Of a stretch of 64,000 nucleotides of DNA, positions 34,657-43,408 are shown piece after piece. The stretch lies in NCBI GenBank assembly GCA_009377395.1, contig WHUB01000001.1:18602-82601 (forward strand), written 5' to 3'. The stretch comes from Actinophytocola sp. Lineage in GTDB: Bacteria > Actinomycetota > Actinomycetes > Mycobacteriales > Pseudonocardiaceae. The notes beneath the pieces were generated by a model. That model saw nothing but the letters and a program-made list of their open reading frames with translations. It did no database searches and was not told the DNA's origin. The number at the start of each line of letters is the position of its first letter. Positions within the stretch are counted from its first letter, which is position 1. A program made the position numbers and the translations under genes.

Positions 34657-34701
34657 GCGCGGGGGTGGCCTGAGCTGATGTAGCCAGGCCTGCCCCCGCG
34701 C
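34657..34701 (+). terminator. Hairpin after DUF3073 gene
   Basis: GCGCGGGGG (34657-34665) pairs with CCCCCGCGC (34693-34701), with an inner GGCCTG/CAGGCC stem. It has no T-run and ends 30 bases before the next gene. Confidence 0.65.
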
Positions 34702-34731
34702 TTGTGTCGTGCGCGCGAGACGGAGTGAGAG

Positions 34732-35601
34732 ATGACGGTGTCCGATCAGATCAAGCGTGTCGGGGTAGTCGGGGCCGGGCTCATGGGCTCCGGCATCGCG
34801 GAGGTCAACGCCAAGGCGGGCCTCGACGTCACCATCAGCGAGCTGTCGCAGCCCGCTCTCGACGCGGGCAAGGCTCGCATCGAGAAGTCGCTGCAGCGTG
34901 CCGTCCGCAGCGGCAAGCTCACCGAGGCCGACGCCGACGCGGCGACCGGCAGACTCACGTTCACCTCGACGCTGGACGACTTCGCCGACCGCGACATCGT
35001 GGTCGAGGCGATCGTCGAGAACGAGCAGGCGAAGCTCGACGTCTTCGCCAAGCTGGACAAGGTCATCGAGCGTGAGGACGCCATCCTCGCCACCAACACG
35101 TCTTCCATCCCGATCATGAAGCTGGGCATGGCGACCGGCCGTCCTACCCAGGTCGTCGGGGTGCACTTCTTCAATCCGGTGCCGGTGCTGCCGCTTGTCG
35201 AGCTGGTGCCATCGCTGCTGACCGGCGAGGACACCATCGAGCGGGCGCGCGCCTACGTCACCGACGTGCTGGCCAAGACCGTCATCCGCTCGCAGGACCG
35301 GGCAGGGTTCATCGTCAACGCCCTGCTCGTGCCGTACCTGCTGTCGGCGATCAGGATGTTCGAGTCCGGCTTCGCCTCCGCCGAGGACATCGATCGGGGC
35401 ATGGAGCTGGGCACCGCACACCCGATGGGGCCGCTGCGGCTGAGCGACCTGATCGGTCTCGACACCATCAAGTCGATCACCGAGTCGATGTACGAGGAGT
35501 TCAAGGAGCCGCTGTACTCCGCGCCGCCGCTGCTGCTGCGGATGGTGGACGCGGGCCTGCTCGGCAAGAAGACCGGCAGGGGCTTCTACGACTACCACTG
35601 A
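34732..35601 (+). CDS. 3-hydroxybutyryl-CoA dehydrogenase
   Basis: The 289-residue enzyme has an N-terminal Rossmann motif GVVGAGLMGSGIAE (residues 11-24), the catalytic region (ILATNTSSIPI, GVHFFNPVPV with the active His) and a C-terminal 3HCDH domain (DRAGFIVNALLVPYLLSA, GTAHPMGPLRLSDLIGLD). It oxidises (S)-3-hydroxybutyryl-CoA with NAD(P). It is close to mycobacterial FadB2 and clostridial Hbd. ATG with GAGTGAGAG upstream. It is monocistronic and could serve beta-oxidation, butanol-type or polyketide precursor metabolism. Confidence 0.93.
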   Translation: MTVSDQIKRVGVVGAGLMGSGIAEVNAKAGLDVTISELSQPALDAGKARIEKSLQRAVRSGKLTEADADAATGRLTFTSTLDDFADRDIVVEAIVENEQAKLDVFAKLDKVIEREDAILATNTSSIPIMKLGMATGRPTQVVGVHFFNPVPVLPLVELVPSLLTGEDTIERARAYVTDVLAKTVIRSQDRAGFIVNALLVPYLLSAIRMFESGFASAEDIDRGMELGTAHPMGPLRLSDLIGLDTIKSITESMYEEFKEPLYSAPPLLLRMVDAGLLGKKTGRGFYDYH

Positions 35602-35652
35602 CGTTCCTCGCTGCGGTCGCCACGCTGCCGCACCGTTGGGACACTGAGTCCC

Positions 35653-36240
35653 ATGGACCTTGTGGAAGCGCACGGCGACGCGATGGACCGGTTCGACGGG
35701 CTGGTGCGCCGCATCGGCGATGACCAGTGGGACGCGCCGACGCCGTGCACCGAATGGTCGGTCCGGGACCTGCTCAACCACCTGGTCTCCGAACAGCTGT
35801 GGGCACCGTGGCTGCTGGACGGCGCCACGATGGACGAGGTCGGCGACCGGTTCGACGGCAATGTGCTCGGACCGGACCCGGTCACGGCGTGGGCGGACTC
35901 CAGCGCGGCGGCGCGGACGGCCTTCCGCAAGCCGGGCGCGCTCGACGGCGACGTGCACGTGTCGGTCGGCATGATCGACGCCGTCGAGTACGGCTGGCAG
36001 ATGACGACCGACCTCGCGGTTCATGGCTGGGACCTCGCGAAGGCCATCGGCGCGCCGCAGCCGATCACCGACGAACTGGCGCACGAGCTGACCTCGCGCA
36101 TCGAACCGCAGCTGGACGCCATGCAGGGCTTCGGCATCTTCGATCCTCCTGTCTCGGTCGGTGACGACGCCACCGCTGCTGATCGACTTGTCGCGATGCT
36201 CGGCCGCGACCCCGCCTGGTGCGCTCGCGTCAAGCGGTGA
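35653..36240 (+). CDS. TIGR03086 family DinB-like metal-binding protein
   Basis: The 195-residue protein has the DinB/mycothiol maleylpyruvate isomerase N-terminal four-helix fold. It shows WDAPTPCTEWSVRDLLNHLVSEQ with the first His, and DLAVHGWDLAKAIG with the second, as in the TIGR03086 family. Such proteins bind a divalent metal through His residues and may use mycothiol as thiol cofactor. The specific reaction is unknown. It is followed 19 bases later by the convergent DUF222 gene. Confidence 0.85.
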   Translation: MDLVEAHGDAMDRFDGLVRRIGDDQWDAPTPCTEWSVRDLLNHLVSEQLWAPWLLDGATMDEVGDRFDGNVLGPDPVTAWADSSAAARTAFRKPGALDGDVHVSVGMIDAVEYGWQMTTDLAVHGWDLAKAIGAPQPITDELAHELTSRIEPQLDAMQGFGIFDPPVSVGDDATAADRLVAMLGRDPAWCARVKR

Positions 36241-36259
36241 CCGGGCACGGCCGGGTCAG

Positions 36260-37537
36260 TCAGCCCGTGTCGAGCACGACTGGCTCGAATGTGTGGTTGC
36301 GCCGAGGTGTTCGGGTCGCGTCAAGCCACGGCGGCGGTATGCATTCCGGTCTGCCGTCGGCGGCGATGCGAATCGTCCAGTCGCTGGTGTGGATGAGCCG
36401 GTGATGCATTCCGCACAGCAGTGCCAGGTTGCGGAGATCAGTAGGCCCGCCGTCTGCCCACTCTCGGATGTGATGCGCCTGCGTCCAGTTAGCAGGTCGG
36501 GTGCACGACGGGAACACACAGCCCTGGTCCCGAAGGTGCAATGCCCGGCGTTGGGCTCTGTTGGCGGTCCGCTCTTCTCGGCCGAGATCGAGCACCTCGC
36601 CCTTGCCTCCCAATACGGCGGGGATGATCCGCGCGTCGCAAGCCAGTAGTCGGACCTCTTCCGCATCAACCGGGATGTCGCCGTTGAGCAATGGCGATGT
36701 TGCATCGCCGCGACCGCGCAGATCATCAATGCTCATCGTCACCATGAGCACTGGCTGCTCCCCGGCTTCCGTTGGCAGGTCGGCGGCACGCTGGGTGTAG
36801 TCCAGTAGCTCCGCGAAGGCGTCGCCGTGGCGTTGGTCGACGGTGCGCAGGTCGCGTTCGCCGTTCTCAGCCGGCCGGGGTTTCGCCAGCGGCGAGATCA
36901 GCTTCTCGAACAATGCACCGGACACGGCATCGAGGCGGCCGGCGAAGCACAGTTGGCGGTCCCGGTTCCAGGCCCAGGTCAGTTCCCGCTCTGGCCGCAG
37001 CCGCAGCGGCCGATCGGATTTGAGGTGGTCCTGTTCCAGCCATGCCAGCAGCCGGTTCCCGGCCTTGGTGACCGACGCCGGGTGGGACTTGCGGGCGAGG
37101 TTGACCAGGATCCGCTCGTAGCTGTTGCGCTCCTGCTCGGGCACGGTGCCGGGTACCTCGGCCAGGGTGGCCAGAATGGAGTCGACGTGTGCCGTGGTGA
37201 TGGCACCCTCACCGAACGCCTCGGCGGTCGCCGGGGCGGAGGCGGACACCCGATGGATGCCTTCGGTGTAGTCATTGCACGCCAGGGCGCGACGCACGCG
37301 CTTCCTGCCGTCACTGCGGGTACACGACACCATGTCCTTCAGCAGAGCTTCCACACTGGCGTAGCCAAACGTCTGCGGCACACCACGCGACTGCATCTCC
37401 GCCAGGATCTCGCCCTGTTCCGCCTGCAACCGGCGAATCAGCACCTCACGCTCGCGCACGGCGACGACGAGCGCGGCCTTGTCGGCCCGGCACCAGTCGG
37501 TGCCGCGCTGGACAGGAAGCTCGATGGGTGCCACCAT
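36260..37537 (-). CDS. DUF222 / HNH endonuclease (13E12 repeat family)
   Basis: The 425-residue protein has an N-terminal DUF222 region (residues about 20-290) and a C-terminal HNH nuclease domain. Its zinc/catalytic residues are in QGCVFPSCTRPANWTQAHH, the Asn in DLRNLALLC and the last His pair in GMHHRLIH. Mycobacterial 13E12 genes are related and several respond to DNA damage. The ATG at 37537 follows a TATAGT -10 box by only about eight bases, suggesting leaderless mRNA, and a LexA-type box overlaps that -10. No transposase or terminal repeats surround it. The biological role of the family is unresolved. Confidence 0.88.
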   Translation of the reverse strand: MVAPIELPVQRGTDWCRADKAALVVAVREREVLIRRLQAEQGEILAEMQSRGVPQTFGYASVEALLKDMVSCTRSDGRKRVRRALACNDYTEGIHRVSASAPATAEAFGEGAITTAHVDSILATLAEVPGTVPEQERNSYERILVNLARKSHPASVTKAGNRLLAWLEQDHLKSDRPLRLRPERELTWAWNRDRQLCFAGRLDAVSGALFEKLISPLAKPRPAENGERDLRTVDQRHGDAFAELLDYTQRAADLPTEAGEQPVLMVTMSIDDLRGRGDATSPLLNGDIPVDAEEVRLLACDARIIPAVLGGKGEVLDLGREERTANRAQRRALHLRDQGCVFPSCTRPANWTQAHHIREWADGGPTDLRNLALLCGMHHRLIHTSDWTIRIAADGRPECIPPPWLDATRTPRRNHTFEPVVLDTG

Positions 37538-37548
37538 GAGCACTACTA

Positions 37549-37564
37549 TAGAACGCGTGTTCGA
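37549..37564. promoter_or_regulatory. LexA (SOS) box between HNH endonuclease and methyltransferase
   Basis: TAGAACGCGTGTTCGA matches the actinobacterial SOS consensus TCGAAC-N4-GTTCGA at 11 of 12 defined positions. It overlaps the -10 (TATAGT, minus strand, 37545-37550) of the HNH gene and a possible -35 (TTCGAT, 37560-37565) of the divergent methyltransferase. Confidence 0.75.
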
Positions 37565-37595
37565 TAAATCAAGTTCGACACGCTAGACTGCGGTC

Positions 37596-38270
37596 ATGAG
37601 CGATGGGTCGTCAGTGCAGGCCGAACAGCTCGCCTATTACCGGGCTGTCGCAGACGAGTACGAGGAGCACGTGATCGACGTTCCTGGGCAGGACGAGCTG
37701 CAGTCGGCCGTCGACTCGTTCCGCCCGACGGGCGACGTGCTCGAACTCGCTTGTGGCTCCGGCCTGTGGACCCAGAGACTGCTTCGCTCGGCGAGCACCC
37801 TGACCGCCGTCGATGGCGCACCGGAGATGCTTGCCCGGGCACGGGCCAGGGTGGGCTCCGACAGGCGGGTTCGATTCATCGAGGCGGACCTGTTCTCGTG
37901 GCAGGCCGACCGCCGCTACGATGCCGTCTTCTTCGGCTTCTGGATCTCCCATGTGCCCGACGACGAGTTCGCCGCATTCTGGTCCCTTGTCGCGGACGCA
38001 CTGACGCCTGGTGGGCGCGTGTTCTTCTGCGACGACAACCATCGACCCGAACCGGAACTCATCGAGGGCGCTGACTCGCCCCTCGTCCAGCGTCGACTGA
38101 ACGACGGCAGGCCATTCACGGTGATCAAGATTCCGTTCGAGCCAGCCGACCTCGAACAGCGGTTGCAGGCCCTGGGGTGGAGCATCACGGTCACCGGGAC
38201 GTCCGGCCCCTTCTACTGGGGCACGGGAGGGTTCACTCCGGGTCGAAGCCGCCTCGGCGGTCGCGCTTGA
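37596..38270 (+). CDS. Class I SAM-dependent methyltransferase
   Basis: The 224-residue enzyme has motif I VLELACGSGLWT, the acidic LTAVDGAPEM, and RYDAVFFGFWISHVPD with GGRVFFCDDNHRPE. This is a typical small-molecule methyltransferase, and nothing indicates DNA as substrate. The ATG lies seven bases after a TAGACT -10, so it may be leaderless, with its -35 overlapping the SOS box shared with the HNH gene. The last 38 bases overlap the convergent arfB gene. The substrate cannot be inferred. Confidence 0.85.
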   Translation: MSDGSSVQAEQLAYYRAVADEYEEHVIDVPGQDELQSAVDSFRPTGDVLELACGSGLWTQRLLRSASTLTAVDGAPEMLARARARVGSDRRVRFIEADLFSWQADRRYDAVFFGFWISHVPDDEFAAFWSLVADALTPGGRVFFCDDNHRPEPELIEGADSPLVQRRLNDGRPFTVIKIPFEPADLEQRLQALGWSITVTGTSGPFYWGTGGFTPGRSRLGGRA

Positions 38271-38676
38271 GCCTGCCGCGCTGCTTCTTCGCGGTCAGCC
38301 GCCGCTCCTTCGCACCCCGGCTCGGCTTGGTCGGCCTGCGGCGTCGTGGTGGCGGGGCGGCCGCCTCGGCGAGCAGCGTGGCCAGGCGTTCCCTCGCCGC
38401 CTCCCGGTTGGCCAGCTGAGCTCGATGCTCGCTCGCCACCACCGTGACGACGCCGTCCACCAGCCGGGAGCGCAACCGGTCGAGCATCCGCTCCCGCAGC
38501 GACTCCGGCACGCTGGCCGAGCGCGCCAGGTCGTACGACAGCTCCACCCGCGAGTCCGTCGTGTTCACGCCCTGCCCGCCGGGACCCGACGACCGGGAGA
38601 ACCGTTCCCGCAGCTCGCCGACGGGGATGGTGATCCGGTCGTTCACCACCAGGTCGTCGCGTGCGGCTGGCGCCAT
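38233..38676 (-). CDS. arfB: Alternative ribosome-rescue factor ArfB (peptidyl-tRNA hydrolase)
   Basis: The 147-residue protein has the class-I release-factor-like domain with the GGQ motif (RSSGPGGQGVNTTDSRVEL) and a long basic C-terminal tail (RRRRPTKPSRGAKERRLTAKKQRGR). That tail enters the mRNA channel of stalled ribosomes. It hydrolyses peptidyl-tRNA on non-stop complexes. The start ATG 38676 lies four bases after the purM stop, so it is probably the third gene of purF-purM-arfB. Confidence 0.93.
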   Translation of the reverse strand: MAPAARDDLVVNDRITIPVGELRERFSRSSGPGGQGVNTTDSRVELSYDLARSASVPESLRERMLDRLRSRLVDGVVTVVASEHRAQLANREAARERLATLLAEAAAPPPRRRRPTKPSRGAKERRLTAKKQRGRLKRDRRGGFDPE

Positions 38677-38680
38677 CGGA

Positions 38681-39781
<1,101 letters not shown>

Positions 39782-39799
39782 CCTGATGTTCGAAAGTAG

Positions 39800-41377
39800 C
39801 TAGGGACGCTTGACGGCGTCCTCGGCACCATAGCCTGCTTGCGGTACCGACAGTGAAGACGTCGCTGAGGGCTCGGCAGGTTGCCGCGCCGGTTGCAGGC
39901 TTTCCAGCACGTGCTTGCCGATCAGTTCGTCGTCAGGCAGCGGAATCGGGTAGTCGCCGTCGAAACATGCTGCGCACAGCCGCGAGCGGGGCTGCTCCGA
40001 TGCCGCGATCAGCCCGTCGAGCGAGACGTAGCCGAGCGAGTCGGCGCCGATCGAGCGGCGGATGCCCTCCATGTCGAGGCCGTTGGCGATCAGCTCGGCA
40101 CGGGAAGCGAAGTCGATGCCGTAGAAGCACGGCCAGCGCACCGGCGGCGACGCGATCCGGACGTGCACTTCGAGCGCGCCCGCCTCGCGCAGCATCCGCA
40201 CCAGGGCACGCTGGGTGTTGCCGCGCACGATGGAGTCGTCGACGACGACGAGCCGCTTGCCCCTGATCACATCGCGCAGCGGGTTGAGCTTGAGCCGGAT
40301 GCCGAGCTGCCGGATCGTCTGCGACGGCTGGATGAACGTCCTGCCGACGTAGGCGTTCTTCACCAGCCCGGAGCCGTACGGGATGCCGGAGGACTGCGCG
40401 TACCCGATCGCGGCTGGCGTGCCCGACTCCGGCACCGGGATCACCAGATCACCCTCGGCGGGATGCTCCTGCGCCAGCTTGCGGCCGATCTCGACGCGGG
40501 TCGCGTGCACGCTGCGGCCGGCGATCGTGGTGTCCGGCCGGGCCAGGTAGACGTACTCGAACACGCAGCCCTTCGGCTCCGGCGTGGCGAACCGGGAGGA
40601 ACGAAGGCCCTCGGCGTCGATGGCGAGCAGCTCGCCCGGCTCGACCTCGCGCACGAACGACGCGCCGACGATGTCCAGCGCCGCCGTCTCGCTCGCGACG
40701 ACCCAGCCGCGCTCCAGCCTGCCCAGCACGAGCGGCCGGACACCCTGCGGGTCGCGGGCGGCGTAGAGCGTGCTCTCGTCGGCGAAGACGAGGCAGAACG
40801 CGCCCCGGAAGGTCGGCAGCAGCTCGAGCGCCGCCGCCTCGACGCCCTTGTCGTTGGCCGCCGAGGCGAGCAGCGCCGTCATGACGTCGGAGTCGGTGGT
40901 GGCGCGCTTGCTCGCAGGCGGGTTGGGCAGGCCGTCGGCCCTGCCGAGTGCGCCGATCTCGGCCGCGTGCTCGGCGAGTTCGGCGGTGTTGACCAGGTTG
41001 CCGTTGTGGCCGAGTGCGATGCCGCTGCCCGCGGCGGTGTGGCGGAAGGTGGGCTGGGCGTTCTCCCAGGTGCCGCCGCCGGTGGTGGAGTAGCGGCAGT
41101 GACCGACGGCGATGTGTCCCTGCAACGCGGAGAGGATCTGCTCGTCGAAGACCTGGCTGACCAGCCCGAGATCCTTGAAGACGACGACCTGCGATCCGTC
41201 CGACACCGAGATGCCCGCGGCTTCCTGGCCGCGATGCTGCAGCGCATAGAGCCCGTAGTAGGCCAGCTTGGCGACTTCCTCACCGGGCGCCCAGGCACCG
41301 AAGACGCCGCATTCCTCGCGGGGCTCCTGGTCGATGTCGGGATCGTCGGTGTGGTCGGGCACGCCGTGCGGTGACAA
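39800..41377 (-). CDS. purF: Amidophosphoribosyltransferase
   Basis: The 525-residue enzyme has a 22-residue leader before catalytic C23 (EECGVFGAW), which should be exposed by propeptide removal, as in the iron-sulfur PurF class. The glutaminase domain (LQHRGQEAAG, GHNGNLVN) is followed by the phosphoribosyltransferase domain with the PRPP loop LVVVDDSIVRGNT and C-terminal cysteines (CAACF) that may bind the cluster. It commits PRPP to purine synthesis. It is first of purF-purM-arfB. Confidence 0.97.
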   Translation of the reverse strand: MSPHGVPDHTDDPDIDQEPREECGVFGAWAPGEEVAKLAYYGLYALQHRGQEAAGISVSDGSQVVVFKDLGLVSQVFDEQILSALQGHIAVGHCRYSTTGGGTWENAQPTFRHTAAGSGIALGHNGNLVNTAELAEHAAEIGALGRADGLPNPPASKRATTDSDVMTALLASAANDKGVEAAALELLPTFRGAFCLVFADESTLYAARDPQGVRPLVLGRLERGWVVASETAALDIVGASFVREVEPGELLAIDAEGLRSSRFATPEPKGCVFEYVYLARPDTTIAGRSVHATRVEIGRKLAQEHPAEGDLVIPVPESGTPAAIGYAQSSGIPYGSGLVKNAYVGRTFIQPSQTIRQLGIRLKLNPLRDVIRGKRLVVVDDSIVRGNTQRALVRMLREAGALEVHVRIASPPVRWPCFYGIDFASRAELIANGLDMEGIRRSIGADSLGYVSLDGLIAASEQPRSRLCAACFDGDYPIPLPDDELIGKHVLESLQPARQPAEPSATSSLSVPQAGYGAEDAVKRP

Positions 41378-41422
41378 CAGTTGCTCCTGCTATGACGAGG
41401 GACGGCCACGTCCAGTGTAGCC

Positions 41423-41454
41423 CCTCCGGGTGCCCAGTCCGGGCGACACGGAGG
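41423..41454 (-). terminator. Hairpin between hypothetical gene and purF
   Basis: CCTCCG-GTG pairs with CAC-GGAGG with an inner CCC/GGG, lying 24 bases past the stop of the hypothetical gene at 41479. It could end that transcript before the purF promoter. Confidence 0.4.
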
Positions 41455-41478
41455 TGGTACTGCCCACTTCGCCCCGCG

Positions 41479-41862
41479 TCAGCTCGCCGCGCCTACCCAC
41501 TTGGCCGCGCCGGGACGGACCGGAACCCAGCAGCCGCTGTTCTCGCCTCGGCGGCGGGGGACGGCGTGGTCGTCGGGCAGCGTGATCATCGCGTTGAGCA
41601 CCTCGCCGACGAACCCGGTCCGCTGCCACAGCACCTTGCGCGGCGCGAGGATGTCCGCCTCGTCGCCCGGCATCCGCATCGCGTGCACGTCGTTCTCGCC
41701 GTGCAGTCTGACGACGTCGACGACGCCGCTGTGCACCCGCACACCGACGACGGCGGCGATCTCGCCGTCGTCGTCCGTCGGATGCACGAACCGGAAGCCG
41801 CGCTCGACGAGCGCGCGCAGCTGGTCCTCGGTGCTGATGGCCGTGTCAGCGGGCAATTTCAT
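41479..41862 (-). CDS. Hypothetical protein coupled to DUF397 gene
   Basis: The 127-residue product starts at an ATG inside the 3' end of the DUF397 gene (17-base overlap), so it is likely translationally coupled; an ATG 12 bases earlier is also possible. It contains TEDQLRALVERGFRFVHPTDDDG, a beta-rich centre (EIAAVVGVRVHSGVVDVVRLHGENDVHAMRMP split over strands) and a Trp-containing C-terminus (GCWVPV). No family is recognised. Proteins like this commonly accompany DUF397/DUF5753 loci in actinomycetes, and its role may be in the same toxin- or development-related module. Confidence 0.6.
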   Translation of the reverse strand: MKLPADTAISTEDQLRALVERGFRFVHPTDDDGEIAAVVGVRVHSGVVDVVRLHGENDVHAMRMPGDEADILAPRKVLWQRTGFVGEVLNAMITLPDDHAVPRRRGENSGCWVPVRPGAAKWVGAAS

Positions 41863-42082
41863 CGAACTCGCCATCTTTGACGCCGCCGACGAACGCCTCG
41901 ATCTCCGCCTTGGTGTAGACCAGCGCGGGACCGTCGGGGAATCGGGAGTTGCGCACCGCGATCTCGCCGTTGGCCAGCGTCGCCACCTCGACGCAGTTGC
42001 CGAGGGCGCCGCTCCGGGAGCTCTTGCGCCAGCTGGCGTCCAAGTCCGTTGCGGGCATTCCGTTGGCGATGTCGTTCGCCAT
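41846..42082 (-). CDS. DUF397 domain protein
   Basis: The 78-residue protein has the DUF397 core: ASWRKSSRSGALGNCVEVA, NGEIAVRNSRFPDGPALVYTKAEIEAFVGGVKDGEFD. These proteins pair with DUF5753 HTH regulators in loci such as bldB/whiJ neighbourhoods of Streptomyces and have been likened to toxin-antitoxin-type systems. GGTGAGG upstream supports the ATG. It is separated from the HTH gene by 287 bases that contain repeated TGCATGTGCA motifs, so it may have its own promoter. Confidence 0.9.
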   Translation of the reverse strand: MANDIANGMPATDLDASWRKSSRSGALGNCVEVATLANGEIAVRNSRFPDGPALVYTKAEIEAFVGGVKDGEFDEIAR

Positions 42083-42106
42083 CTTCCCTCACCTCCCGAC
42101 TGGAAA

Positions 42107-42180
42107 GGATGCATCTGCATGTGCATCCGGCTGTGCGATGCAATCTAGCACGTGTAACGGCAGGCGCAAATGCATGTGCA
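42107..42180. promoter_or_regulatory. Repeated palindromic motif upstream of DUF397 gene
   Basis: A 22-base dyad (GGATGCA at 42107-42113, TGCATCC at 42122-42128) contains TGCATGTGCA at 42116-42125. The same ten bases recur at 42171-42180. They lie in the 287-base gap between the HTH regulator and DUF397 genes, as expected for operator sites. Confidence 0.5.
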
Positions 42181-42369
42181 CGAAGACCTGTGTGAGGTCA
42201 TGCACAGCGTGTTCAGAGTCGGGTGTCACGGCCGCAATCGGGTGACAAAGTGTGCTCCGGCAAGGGACCAAGGGTGCGCCCCGGTCGGTTCAGCGTGCCG
42301 CTCAGCGGGCCCGTTCAGGAGGTTGTCATCCAAACGGGCGGGAAATGCGGCGCGACGGCCGGCGAGGGC

Positions 42370-43251
42370 TCAGATCTCGTTGCGAACCTTCTCGATGAAG
42401 GCGCGGGAGTGGTCCGGCGTCTCCGCGTCGACCGCGAGCTGGTCGATGACGCGCGCGTACGGCTCCAGGTCGTCCGGCTTGTCGAGGTAGACGGCACCGG
42501 TGAGGTACTCGATGTAGACGATGTCCGGCAGCTCGGGCTCGGCGAAGCGCAGCACGCTGAACGCGCCCTCCGCCACGTGGCTGCTGCGGGCGTACGGCAG
42601 CACCTGCACCGCGATGTGAGGCATCGTCATCCACTCGAGCAGCGCGTCGAGCTGCTTCTTCATCACGGCATGCCCGCCGACCGGGCGATGCAGCACCGCC
42701 TCGTCGATGAACGCCCACAGCCGGGGCGCGTTGGGCCGGGTCAGCACCTTCTGTCTGCGCATGCGCAGGGCGATGCGGCGTTCGACGTCCTCGGTGATGA
42801 ACTCGGGTCTGCCCCGGCTCGCGACGGCTCGCGCGTAGTCCTCGGTCTGTAGCAGGCCGGGAATGAACTGCAGCTCGAAGGTCTGGATACGGGACGCCGA
42901 CTCCTCGAGCCCGACGTAGTTGGTGAACCAGGTGGGCAGCAGGTCGTGGTAGCGATACCACCAGCCGGGCTCGTTCGAGTCCTTCACCATCTGCAGGTAC
43001 TCGTCGCGCTCCCGCGGGTCGGAGAGCCCGTAGAGCGTCATCAGGTCGTCGATGTCGCGTTCCTTGAACCCGACCCGGCCCAGCTCCATCCGGCTGATCT
43101 TGGACTCGGACCCGCGGATGTGGAAGCCCGCGTCGGCACGGGAGACGCCGGCACGCTCCCGCAGTCGCCGCAGCTGTGCCCCGAGCACCATCCGGCGAGC
43201 GGTCGGTGTGCCACTGTTCTGGTCCGCCCCACCCGTACGGGACTGCGTCAT
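42370..43251 (-). CDS. XRE-family HTH regulator with DUF5753 (Scr1/WhiJ type)
   Basis: The 293-residue protein has an N-terminal HTH (LGAQLRRLRERAGVSRADAGFHIRGSESKISRMELG, residues about 23-60). The DUF5753 domain (about 105-290) follows, with IQTFELQFIPGLLQTEDYARAV and ending in SRAFIEKVRNEI. It is the regulatory half of DUF397 pairs that influence development and antibiotic production in Streptomyces. AGGAGCGAGAGAC places the start at ATG 43251; an upstream in-frame ATG would overlap that site. It is divergent from a DUF574 methyltransferase gene with a 157-base gap. Confidence 0.9.
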   Translation of the reverse strand: MTQSRTGGADQNSGTPTARRMVLGAQLRRLRERAGVSRADAGFHIRGSESKISRMELGRVGFKERDIDDLMTLYGLSDPRERDEYLQMVKDSNEPGWWYRYHDLLPTWFTNYVGLEESASRIQTFELQFIPGLLQTEDYARAVASRGRPEFITEDVERRIALRMRRQKVLTRPNAPRLWAFIDEAVLHRPVGGHAVMKKQLDALLEWMTMPHIAVQVLPYARSSHVAEGAFSVLRFAEPELPDIVYIEYLTGAVYLDKPDDLEPYARVIDQLAVDAETPDHSRAFIEKVRNEI

Positions 43252-43408
43252 GTCTCTCGCTCCTGGCATGTCACGCCGTTGCCCGGCCGATCACTCAGCG
43301 TACAAGGCCGGGTTCCGGCGTCAAGCGCACTCCCGCGTTTACGTGGTGATCGCCAGCCCTCTAGGCTACCTGTGATCCGCGCTACTCAATACGTTAACGA
43401 GGTTGTCG

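Noticed and set aside
36260-37537. Group II intron or insertion sequence carrying the HNH gene
   Set aside because: No reverse transcriptase, transposase or terminal repeats flank it; DUF222/HNH proteins are common stand-alone genes.
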